From: Streptomyces rugosispiralis
GTDB taxonomy: Bacteria; Actinomycetota; Actinomycetes; Streptomycetales; Streptomycetaceae
DNA: 38,303 nt
Direction of reading: 5' to 3'
NCBI RefSeq assembly: GCF_024505145.1
Contig: NZ_JANIAA010000061.1
Span: forward strand, 1-38,303
Part shown: positions 16,874-24,795 of the stretch, piece after piece
Numbering within the stretch: the first letter of the stretch is position 1
How the letters are laid out: every line of letters begins with the position of its first letter
Program-made: the position numbers and the translations under genes
Notes under the pieces: model-generated
Told to the model about the DNA's origin: nothing
Seen by the model: the letters and a program-made list of their open reading frames with translations, nothing else
The model's database searches: none

Positions 16874-17118
16874 GGGACCCCTCGGGCGGTTGGTGCGCGG
16901 GCTGGGTGCTGGTGTGTGCGTTCAAGTTACGCTGCCCACGAGCGCACGGGCAGTGCTTTCCGGTCTGATCGTAGGCCCGGATCGGCGGCTGACGGCCTGC
17001 CCGCGATGGTAGTGTGCGCCCGCCCCGGCCTCATCTCCGGAGGTACCCGTACGCATCGGTGGAAAGCCGCCGGGGGGCGGGGGGAATGGCACGGCCGGGA
17101 CTGCTGTTTCATGGGGAT

Positions 17119-18996
17119 ATGGCTTCACATGCACGCGTCCGCGCCCCCGAGCTGATTGGCCGGGGCGGCTGGCTCAACACCGGCGGTACCGACCTCACCC
17201 TCACCGACCTGCGAGGACGCATTGTCATCCTCGACTTCTGGACGTTCTGCTGTGTGAACTGCCTACATGTCCTGGACGAGCTGCGCGAACTGGAGGAGAA
17301 GCACCGCGACACCGTGGTGATCGTCGGGGTGCACTCGCCGAAGTTCGTCCACGAGGCCGAGCACCAGGCGGTCGTGGACGCGGTCGAGCGGTACGAGGTG
17401 CACCACCCGGTCCTCGACGACCCCGAGCTGGCCACCTGGAAGCAGTACGCGGTACGGGCCTGGCCCACCCTCGTCGTCATCGACCCCGAGGGCTATGTGG
17501 TCGCCCAGCACGCGGGAGAGGGCCACGCCCACGCCCTGGAGACCCTCGTGGCGCAGCTGGAGGCCGAGCACGCCGCCAAGGGCACCCTGCGGCGCGGCGA
17601 CGGCCCGTACGCCCACCCGTCGCCCGACCACCACCCCTCAACGAGCTTCGCCCCCCTCTTGATGGAGCCGGTCCCCACCGAGCTGCGCTTCCCCGGTAAG
17701 GCGCTGCTGCTGCCCGGCGGCACCTTCCTCGTCTCGGACACCACCCGCCATCAGCTGGTGGAGCTCGCGGCGGACGGCGAGAGCGTGGTGCGGCGGATCG
17801 GCGCGGGCGAACGCGGCCTTACCGATGGCACGGGCCTTACCGATGGCACGAGCGAGCGGGCGCGGTTCAGCGAGCCCCAGGGGCTCGCCCTGCTCCCCGA
17901 CGGCACCGTGGCCGTCGCCGACACCGTGAACCACGCGCTGCGCCGCTTCGACCCGGCCACCGGTGAGGTCACCACGCTCGCCGGGACCGGCCGCCAGTGG
18001 TGGCAGGGGTCGCCCACCGAGGGGCCCGCCCGCGAGGTCGACCTGTCCTCCCCCTGGGACGTGGCCTGGTTCGCCGGCCGGCTGTGGATCGCCATGGCGG
18101 GCGTCCACCAGCTGTGGACGTACGACCCGGAGGCCGGGACCGTACGGGCCGCCGCCGGGACCACCAACGAGGGACTGGTCGACGGCCCGGCCGAGGAGGC
18201 GTGGTTCGCCCAGCCCTCCGGGCTCGCCGCGACCGGGGACCGGCTGTGGATCGCGGACTCCGAGACATCGGCGGTGCGCTACCTCGAGCGTGACGGTAAG
18301 GACTTCACGGTCCGTACGGCCGTCGGCACCGGGCTCTTCGACTTCGGCCACCGCGACGGCGCCGCCGCTTCTGCGCTGCTCCAGCATCCGCTGGGCGTCA
18401 CCGCGCTCCCCGACGGCTCGGTGGCGATCTCGGACACCTACAACCACGCGCTGCGCCGCTACGACCCGGCCACCGGCGAGGTCACCACGCTCGCCACGGA
18501 TCTGCGCGAGCCCTCCGGCGCGGTCCTGGCCGACGGGGACATCGTCGTGGTGGAGTCCGCCCGGCACCGGCTGACCCGGCTGCGGCTGCCCGAGGAGGCC
18601 GTGAGGGTCGAGGCGGTGGCCCACCGCACCCAGCGCGCGGCGACCGACATCGCCCCGGGGAGGCTCCGTCTTGACGTGGTCTTCCAGGCGCCCGAGGGGC
18701 AGAAGCTGGACACCCGCTACGGCCCCTCCACCCGGCTGCTGGTCAGCTCGACCCCGCCGGAGCTGCTGGCCGGGGGCGACGGCGCGGGGACGGATCTGAG
18801 CCGTGAGCTCGCCCTCGCGGAGGGCGTGACCGAGGGCGTGCTGCACGTCTCCGCCATGGCCGCCTCCTGTGACGACGACCCTGCCAACGAGTACCCGGCC
18901 TGCCATGTGCACCAGCAGGACTGGGGCGTTCCGGTGCGGATCACCGAGGGCGGCGCGAACCGGCTGCCGCTGGTGCTCGCCGGGATGGACGACTGA
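17119..18996 (+). CDS. Thioredoxin-like domain fused to NHL repeats (NHLRC2-like)
   Basis: A 625-residue protein. Residues about 5-165 form a thioredoxin/TlpA-like domain with FWTFCCVNCLHVLDEL; the CxxC is C45-V-N-C48. From about 190 to 510 NHL beta-propeller units recur (PQGLALLPDGTVAVADTVNHALRRFD, PSGLAATGDRLWIADSETSAVR, PLGVTALPDGSVAISDTYNHALRRYD). A C-terminal beta-rich domain follows (DVVFQAPEGQKLD to PVRITEGG). This architecture and the WTxCCxNC signature match vertebrate NHLRC2. No signal peptide is seen, so it is cytoplasmic. An 18-bp tandem duplication at 17815-17850 repeats GLTDGT in the first propeller region. ATG 17119 is used; longer starts add only basic low-complexity sequence. 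It stands alone, convergent with the next operon. Confidence 0.87.
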   Translation: MASHARVRAPELIGRGGWLNTGGTDLTLTDLRGRIVILDFWTFCCVNCLHVLDELRELEEKHRDTVVIVGVHSPKFVHEAEHQAVVDAVERYEVHHPVLDDPELATWKQYAVRAWPTLVVIDPEGYVVAQHAGEGHAHALETLVAQLEAEHAAKGTLRRGDGPYAHPSPDHHPSTSFAPLLMEPVPTELRFPGKALLLPGGTFLVSDTTRHQLVELAADGESVVRRIGAGERGLTDGTGLTDGTSERARFSEPQGLALLPDGTVAVADTVNHALRRFDPATGEVTTLAGTGRQWWQGSPTEGPAREVDLSSPWDVAWFAGRLWIAMAGVHQLWTYDPEAGTVRAAAGTTNEGLVDGPAEEAWFAQPSGLAATGDRLWIADSETSAVRYLERDGKDFTVRTAVGTGLFDFGHRDGAAASALLQHPLGVTALPDGSVAISDTYNHALRRYDPATGEVTTLATDLREPSGAVLADGDIVVVESARHRLTRLRLPEEAVRVEAVAHRTQRAATDIAPGRLRLDVVFQAPEGQKLDTRYGPSTRLLVSSTPPELLAGGDGAGTDLSRELALAEGVTEGVLHVSAMAASCDDDPANEYPACHVHQQDWGVPVRITEGGANRLPLVLAGMDD

Positions 18997-19035
18997 CTCG
19001 GCCGCCTCCGGGACTTCCTCGGTCCACAACCGGCG

Positions 19036-20877
19036 CTAACTCCAGGGCTGCCGGCGCAGGGCGGCGCGGACCAGGCCGAGCATCCTGGACTGCTCGCCCA
19101 GCGCCTTGGCCCGCCCGCTGGTCTCGTGGCCGCCGCTGTACCAGTCGACGACCACGTTCCCGCCGGCCGCGCGCAGCGCCTCCTCATAGCGGCGCACCTG
19201 CTTGGGCGCGGTGCGGGTGTCGTGCGTCCCCTGGTTGATCCAGACCGGCGCGACGACATCGGCCACATAGGTGATCGGCGACGCGCGCACGAAGCGTTCC
19301 AGGCCGTCCTCCGGCCGTGCGCCGAAGAACGACGCCCAGGCCGCCCGCAGCGCCGGGTTCATGTCCTCGTACCCCGCCAGCCAGTCGGCCATGGGCACGT
19401 GCGCCAGTGCCCCGGCGAACAGTCCGGGCAGCCGCCCGACCGACAGCAGCGACAGGAAACCGCCGTACGAGGCACCGGTGACGAAGACCTTGTCCGGATC
19501 GGCGACGCCCTCCGCGACCAGCCAGCCGACCGCCGCCTCGATGTCCTCCAGCTCCCGGTCGCCGATCGCCGGCATGAACCCCTCGCGGAAGCGCCGCCCG
19601 AAGGTGACCGAACCCCGGTAGTTCAGCGAGGCGTAGGCCACGCCTTCGTCCAGCCAGGCCTGGGCGGCGGGGTCGTACCGGTCGACCGTCACCAGGTTGG
19701 GGCCGCCGTGCAGATGCAGGACGAGCGGGACGGGCCCCTGGGCGCGGCGCGGCCGGGCCCACCAGAGCTGGACGTGTGTCCCGTCCGCCGAGCGGACCTG
19801 GTTCGACTCGCACCGGACGCCGTCCAGGTCCGGCTCCGGGAAGAGCCGGGGGACGGGTGCGGCGTCCTGGCCGTCGCCGTGCAGGACGCGCAGGGGCGAG
19901 TCGAAGCGCTGTCGCAGCAGCCGCACGGTGCGTCCGGGGCCGTAGTGCGAGGCCCACTGGTGGCAGAGCGCGTCCGCCACGTCCGGCTCGAAGTACGCCC
20001 CCGGCGGATGGTCGAGCGGCCGGAGCGCGCCCGACTCCAGGTCGGCCTCCATGACCCGGTGGATCCCGCCGTCCACATGGACGGCCAGGATCCGCGTGGC
20101 GTCCTCGGACCAGTCGAGCGGGACCAGGTCACCTCGTATATGCGGTGCCTCGATGTCGACGCGGGTGCCGCGCTTCGGATGCCAGACACAGGGACGGGCG
20201 AACCCGGTGCGCTCGGTGGCGACCAGTACCCGGCCGTCGCCCGGGACGGGGGAGAACCGCACGCCGCGCACGGGTGCCTCGGGCCCGTCGGTGAGGCGGT
20301 CGAGGACCTCGCCCGTGGCGGTGTCGACCACGGTGACGGCGAACCTGCGGACGCCCGGATTGTGGTCGGTGGTGTCCAGGCAGGCGAGGGCGCCGTCGGT
20401 GGAGATCAGCCCGTTCCACGCCTCGTGCGGCGACCGGAACAGCATCTCGGGGGCCGCGGGGCCGGCGGTGTCCAGCAGCCACAGGGCGAAGCCGTCCTCG
20501 GCCGCGCAGGTGATCACGGCACGGTCCGCCCGCCCCGCCACGTCGATACCGCGCAGGGTGTACGGCGGCAGGTCCGGCGTCAGATCACGGCCGGCGCCGC
20601 CGTCGAGTCGGGTGGCGTACACATGGCCGACCTCGGAGCCGTTGTCGTCGTGCAGGCTCAGGATCTGCTCGCCGTCGGAGGAGAGGACCGCCTGCGCGAG
20701 GTCGCCCGAGGTCAGTTGGCTCAGCGGCGCGACCGTGCCGCGCTCGGCGTCCCACAGTGACAGCCGGGGACCGTCGTCGCTCTCCACGACGATCAGCGAT
20801 CGGTCGCCGGGTCCGCGCCCGCGCCGGACCGCGAGGGGCCGTTCGGCGGTGAAGAACCGTTGCCAGTCGTTGGTCAT
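19036..20877 (-). CDS. Prolyl oligopeptidase-family serine peptidase (S9)
   Basis: A 613-residue peptidase with an N-terminal WD/beta-propeller-like half (repeated DGEQILSLHDDNG, DGRVLVATERTGF, DATRILAVHVDGG) and a C-terminal alpha/beta hydrolase. The nucleophile is S470 in VTGASYGGFLS, with an Asp in NQGTHDTRTAPKQ and a His in YSGGHETS. There is no signal peptide, so it acts in the cytoplasm on short peptides that fit through the propeller. ATG 20877 overlaps the stop of the upstream ABC ATPase (ATGA) and has GGAGG nine bases before it. It is the last gene of the transporter operon, which implies it processes the imported peptides. Confidence 0.9.
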   Translation of the reverse strand: MTNDWQRFFTAERPLAVRRGRGPGDRSLIVVESDDGPRLSLWDAERGTVAPLSQLTSGDLAQAVLSSDGEQILSLHDDNGSEVGHVYATRLDGGAGRDLTPDLPPYTLRGIDVAGRADRAVITCAAEDGFALWLLDTAGPAAPEMLFRSPHEAWNGLISTDGALACLDTTDHNPGVRRFAVTVVDTATGEVLDRLTDGPEAPVRGVRFSPVPGDGRVLVATERTGFARPCVWHPKRGTRVDIEAPHIRGDLVPLDWSEDATRILAVHVDGGIHRVMEADLESGALRPLDHPPGAYFEPDVADALCHQWASHYGPGRTVRLLRQRFDSPLRVLHGDGQDAAPVPRLFPEPDLDGVRCESNQVRSADGTHVQLWWARPRRAQGPVPLVLHLHGGPNLVTVDRYDPAAQAWLDEGVAYASLNYRGSVTFGRRFREGFMPAIGDRELEDIEAAVGWLVAEGVADPDKVFVTGASYGGFLSLLSVGRLPGLFAGALAHVPMADWLAGYEDMNPALRAAWASFFGARPEDGLERFVRASPITYVADVVAPVWINQGTHDTRTAPKQVRRYEEALRAAGGNVVVDWYSGGHETSGRAKALGEQSRMLGLVRAALRRQPWS

Positions 20878-21878
20878 GGTGCGGTGACCTCCTTGGGTTC
20901 GCCCTGGGGCGCCGGGGGTGGGGCATCGGGGAAGTGGCAGGCGGCGAGGTGCCCTTCGCCCTGCTCGGCGAGGACGGGCGCGGTCTCGGCGCACACGTCC
21001 CGTGCCTTCCAGCAGCGGGTGCGGAACCGGCAGCCGGACGGTGGGGCCAGCGGACTGGGCAGATCGCCGTCCAGGACGATCCGCCGACGGGCCCGCTGGA
21101 CGCGCGGATCGGGGATGGGCACGGCCGACAGCAGAGCCTGGGTGTAGGGGTGGCGCGGCTGGGTGAACAGGGTGTCCACGGGCCCCTGTTCGACGATCCG
21201 CCCGAGGTACATGACCGCGACCTCGTCGCTGATCTGCCGCACCACCGACAGGTCGTGGGCGACGAACAGATAGGTGAGGCCCAGCTCCTGCTGGAGGTCC
21301 TCCAGCAGGTTGATCACTCCGGCCTGCACACTGACGTCCAGCGCGCTGACGGGTTCGTCGAGGACGAGTACCTCCGGTTCGACCGCGAGCGCGCGGGCGA
21401 TGCCGATGCGCTGTCGCTGGCCGCCGGAGAACTGGTGCGGATGGCGGTGGACGTGGGCGGGGTCCAGGCCGACCAGCTCCAGCAGTTCCCGCACCCGTTC
21501 GTTCTCCCGGCCCCGGTGCAGGCCGTGGATCCGCAGCGGCTCGGCGAGCGCCGCGTGCACGGTGAGCCGCGGGTTGAGGGAGGCGTACGGGTCCTGGAAC
21601 ACGAACTGGATCCGACGGCGTACGGCCGCCAGTTCCCGTCGTCCGGCCGCCGTCACATCCGTGTCGAACAGCATGATCCGGCCGGCGGCCGGGTCGGTCA
21701 GCCGGACCAGGCAGCGGCCCAGGGTGCTCTTGCCGCAGCCGGTCTCCCCGACCAGGCCCAGGGTGGTGCCGCGCGGGATGACGAGGTCGACCCCGGAGAC
21801 GGCACGCACGGTCTGTGCGCGCCGGCCGGTGGTGTACTCGGCCACCAGCCCCTCGACGGTCAGTGCCGGTGCCGTCAT
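20874..21878 (-). CDS. Oligopeptide/dipeptide ABC transporter ATP-binding protein (DppF/OppF type)
   Basis: A 334-residue ABC ATPase. Walker A is GETGCGKST, the Q-loop is QFVFQDPYASLNPR, the signature is FSGGQRQRIGIARAL, Walker B is VLVLDEPVSALD and the H-loop is VAHDLSVV. The C-terminal oligopeptide extension (HPYTQALLSAVPIPDP and GCRFRTRCWKARDVC) carries the cysteines typical of this subfamily. It energises peptide import with the second ATPase encoded just upstream. ATG 21878 overlaps that gene's stop; the longer open frame reads into it out of frame. Confidence 0.92.
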   Translation of the reverse strand: MTAPALTVEGLVAEYTTGRRAQTVRAVSGVDLVIPRGTTLGLVGETGCGKSTLGRCLVRLTDPAAGRIMLFDTDVTAAGRRELAAVRRRIQFVFQDPYASLNPRLTVHAALAEPLRIHGLHRGRENERVRELLELVGLDPAHVHRHPHQFSGGQRQRIGIARALAVEPEVLVLDEPVSALDVSVQAGVINLLEDLQQELGLTYLFVAHDLSVVRQISDEVAVMYLGRIVEQGPVDTLFTQPRHPYTQALLSAVPIPDPRVQRARRRIVLDGDLPSPLAPPSGCRFRTRCWKARDVCAETAPVLAEQGEGHLAACHFPDAPPPAPQGEPKEVTAP

Positions 21879-22888
21879 GGCGTCACGCTCGCGATCTCGC
21901 GCGCCCGCAGACAGGCCGTGATGTGGCCGTCCCCGACCGGGACCGGCCGGGGGCTCTCGGCGCACTGGTCCTCGGCGTGCGGGCAGCGGTTCCGGAAGGG
22001 GCAGCCCGTGGGCCGGTTGGTGGGGGAAGGAGGCTGGCCCGCGATCTGGGCGAGCCGGCGGGTGCCGCGGTCGATCCTCGGCAGCGCGGCGAGCAGGCCG
22101 CGCGTGTAGGGGTGGGCCGGCTGGTAGAAGAGGGGCTCCACCGGGGCCTCCTCCATCTTCTGCCCGCAGTACAGGACCAGGACCCGGTCGGCGAGGCCGG
22201 CCACCACGCCCAGGTCGTGGGTGATCAGCAGGATCGCGGACTTCGTACGGTCCTGGACGCGCGCCAGCACGTCGAGGACCTGGGCCTGCACGGTCACGTC
22301 GAGCGCGGTGGTCGGCTCGTCGGCGATGAGGACGTCCGGTTCGTTGGCGATACCGGTTGCGATCATGACCCGCTGGCGCATGCCGCCCGACAACTCGTGC
22401 GGGTACTGGCCGGCCCGGGTCCGGGGGTCGGGGATGCCGACCAGGTCGAGCAGTTCGACGGCCCGTTCCCGCAGCTCGGCCCGGGAGACGGACGGGTCGT
22501 GCACGCTCACCGCCTCGGCGAGTTGGGCGCCCACGGTCATCATGGGGTTGAGCGCGGCCAGCGCGTCCTGGAAGACCATGGCGATGCGCCGGCCGCGTAC
22601 GGCACGCATCTCCCGGTCGGGCAGGTCCAGCAGTTCCTGGCCGCGGAACCGCACCGAGCCCTCGGCCACGGCGTTGCGCGGCAGCAGCCCCATCACCGCC
22701 AGCGAGGCGGCGCTCTTCCCGGAGCCCGACTCGCCGACGATGGACAGCGTCTCCCCGGCGCGCAGGTCGAACGAGAGCCGGTCGAGGGCGGTCACGGGAC
22801 CGGCGTCGGAGCGGTAGGTGACGCAGAGGTCGCGGACCGACAGCAGCGGGGCCGCCGCCCCGCCGGTCTCTTCGGTGGCGGATTTCAT
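21875..22888 (-). CDS. Oligopeptide/dipeptide ABC transporter ATP-binding protein (DppD/OppD type)
   Basis: A 337-residue ABC ATPase partner of the preceding entry. Walker A is GESGSGKSA, with alanine at the last position where Thr or Ser is commoner. The Q-loop is AMVFQDALAALNPMM, the signature is LSGGMRQRVMIA, Walker B is VLIADEPTTALD and the H-loop is ITHDLGVV. The C-terminal oligopeptide domain contains GCPFRNRCPHAEDQC. Both ends overlap neighbours by 4 bp (ATGA). Confidence 0.92.
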   Translation of the reverse strand: MKSATEETGGAAAPLLSVRDLCVTYRSDAGPVTALDRLSFDLRAGETLSIVGESGSGKSAASLAVMGLLPRNAVAEGSVRFRGQELLDLPDREMRAVRGRRIAMVFQDALAALNPMMTVGAQLAEAVSVHDPSVSRAELRERAVELLDLVGIPDPRTRAGQYPHELSGGMRQRVMIATGIANEPDVLIADEPTTALDVTVQAQVLDVLARVQDRTKSAILLITHDLGVVAGLADRVLVLYCGQKMEEAPVEPLFYQPAHPYTRGLLAALPRIDRGTRRLAQIAGQPPSPTNRPTGCPFRNRCPHAEDQCAESPRPVPVGDGHITACLRAREIASVTP

Positions 22889-23799
22889 CGCTGCCTGCCT
22901 CGGGGGTCGAGCGCGTCGCGCAGCCCGTCGCCGAGGAAGTTCACGGCGAGCACGGTGACGAGGATCGCCAGGCCGGGGACGTACAGGAGATAGGACTGTG
23001 AGGTACCGATCAGCCCGGCGGCCTGGGTGAGCATGTTGCCCCAGCTCGACTTGGGCGGCTGGACGCCGTAGCCGAGGAAGCTGACGGTGGATTCGAGGAT
23101 GATCGCCATGGCCACGGACAGGGACACGTTGACCACGATCAGGCCCGTCAGATTGGGCAGCAGATGCCGTACGACGATCCTGGGGCCGGAGGCGCCGATG
23201 ACGCGGGCCGCCTCCACGAACTCCTGGTGGCGGAGCTGGATCACCCGGGACCTGACGACCCGGGCGATCAGGGTCCAGCCCAGGCCGCTGAGCACCACGA
23301 CGATGGTCAGCGGTGAGGGACCGAGACCTTGCAGGGACACCGCCAGCACGGCGACCGGGGGCACGATCAGGAACAGGTCGGCCACGCGCATGATCACTTC
23401 GTCGGGCCAGCCGCCGAGATACCCGGCCACCGCGCCGGCCGCCGTCCCCACCAGGGTCGCCAGCAGGGCGACGCCCAGGCCGATCGCCAGCGAGAGCTGG
23501 CCGGCGTAGAACATCTCGCTGAGGTAGTCGCGGCCGATGGAGTCCGTGCCCAGCCAGTGGGTGCCGGACGGCGGCTGCGAGGCCTCCAGGAGGTTCTGCG
23601 CGTTGCGCGGGTAGGGCGCGATCCAGGCGGCGCCGAAGCAGCAGACCGCCAGCAGGACCAGCACGATCAGCGAGGCGACCGCGAGCCGGTGGCGCAGGAA
23701 GCGGGACAGCACGACCCGGGAGATCCGCGGGTCGCCGGGCGCGGTGGGCGGTACGGACACGGGCGGCGGGGGCGCCGGGAGGGCGGTGGGCTGGGTCAT
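22885..23799 (-). CDS. Peptide ABC transporter permease (DppC/OppC type)
   Basis: A 304-residue inner-membrane permease. It has an N-terminal Pro-rich cytoplasmic segment and OppC N-terminal TM (RLAVASLIVLVLLAVCCFGAAWI), then five more TM helices. The EAA loop is in EFVEAARVIGASGPRIVVRHLLPNL, which contacts the ATPases. The motif HWLGTDSIGRDYLSEMFYAG is characteristic of DppC. ATG 23799 was chosen at the 4-bp overlap with the upstream permease; the open frame itself runs far upstream in a non-coding register. Confidence 0.92.
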   Translation of the reverse strand: MTQPTALPAPPPPVSVPPTAPGDPRISRVVLSRFLRHRLAVASLIVLVLLAVCCFGAAWIAPYPRNAQNLLEASQPPSGTHWLGTDSIGRDYLSEMFYAGQLSLAIGLGVALLATLVGTAAGAVAGYLGGWPDEVIMRVADLFLIVPPVAVLAVSLQGLGPSPLTIVVVLSGLGWTLIARVVRSRVIQLRHQEFVEAARVIGASGPRIVVRHLLPNLTGLIVVNVSLSVAMAIILESTVSFLGYGVQPPKSSWGNMLTQAAGLIGTSQSYLLYVPGLAILVTVLAVNFLGDGLRDALDPRGRQR

Positions 23800-24764
23800 C
23801 GGAGGGCCACCCGGGGATCGAGGAGGGCGTAGGACAGGTCGGCGAGCAGGTTGAAGAGGATGACGGCGACGGCCACGACGAACATCCAGGGCAACAGGAC
23901 GAAGACGTCTCCGGTCTCCAGGGAGGCGAGGAACAGCTTGCCCATGCCGGGGATCGAGTAGATCTGCTCGGTCACCACGAGCCCGCCGACCAGGGCGGCC
24001 GTGTCCATGGCGACGACGGTGACGAACGGCGCGAGCGCGTTGCGCAGGGCGTGCCGCAGCAGGATGCGGCGGCGGGGGACGCCCTTGGCCCGTGCGGTGC
24101 GCACATAGTCGCTGGACAGCGCCTCCAGGAGGGTGGCCCGGCCGAACCGGGACCAGGAGGCGACGAGTCCGACGGTCAGCGTGACCACCGGCAGGACCAG
24201 ATGGCGCAGGTAGTCCAGATCGAATCCGCCGTGGCCGACGGAGTGGAGCCCCACGAAGTACAGCGGGGGATCCGCGAGACCGAACTGCTGCTTGGGCCAT
24301 ACGGCCAGCACCTGGATGAGGACCAGACCGAACCAGAAGGCCGGCATGGCGACGCCGAGATAGGACAGGCCCGTCAGGACGTGGTCGCCCGCGGAGTACT
24401 GGCGGGCCGCCGAGTACAGCCCGATCGCCAGCGCCAGGACGACGGCGAGGGCCACTCCCCACAGGACGAGCTGGAGCGTGGTGCCGAGGGCGTCGCCGAC
24501 CATCGGCAGCACGGTTCCGCCGGTACGCGTGCTCGTGCCCCAGTCGCCCTGGACGAAGCCCTTGACCCACAGCAGGTACTGCTCGGGCAGGCTCCGGTCG
24601 AGCCCGAGGCGGACCGTCTCCCGGCGCAGCCCGGTGGGGTCGACCGACTGCCGCAGTTTCGCCAGCGGGTCGAATGTCGCCCGCACCGCCCAGAACAGGA
24701 TGAACGAGGCGACACAGACCACGGGCACGGAGGCGAGCAGGCGGCGCAGGGCGTATCTGGTCAT
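23796..24764 (-). CDS. Peptide ABC transporter permease (DppB/OppB type)
   Basis: A 322-residue permease with six predicted TM helices. The start MTRYALRRLLASVPVVCVASFILFW is typical of DppB, and the EAA loop is in SSDYVRTARAKGVPRRRILLRHALRNA. It forms the membrane channel with the DppC-like protein. ATG 24764 is preceded by a GGGG site that lies in a small CCCC/GGGG hairpin in the 31-bp gap after the binding-protein gene. The hairpin might lower permease synthesis relative to the binding protein, but that is speculative. Confidence 0.92.
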   Translation of the reverse strand: MTRYALRRLLASVPVVCVASFILFWAVRATFDPLAKLRQSVDPTGLRRETVRLGLDRSLPEQYLLWVKGFVQGDWGTSTRTGGTVLPMVGDALGTTLQLVLWGVALAVVLALAIGLYSAARQYSAGDHVLTGLSYLGVAMPAFWFGLVLIQVLAVWPKQQFGLADPPLYFVGLHSVGHGGFDLDYLRHLVLPVVTLTVGLVASWSRFGRATLLEALSSDYVRTARAKGVPRRRILLRHALRNALAPFVTVVAMDTAALVGGLVVTEQIYSIPGMGKLFLASLETGDVFVLLPWMFVVAVAVILFNLLADLSYALLDPRVALR

Positions 24765-24795
24765 GGCAGGCCCCTTCGGGGTGAGTGGACCGGTG

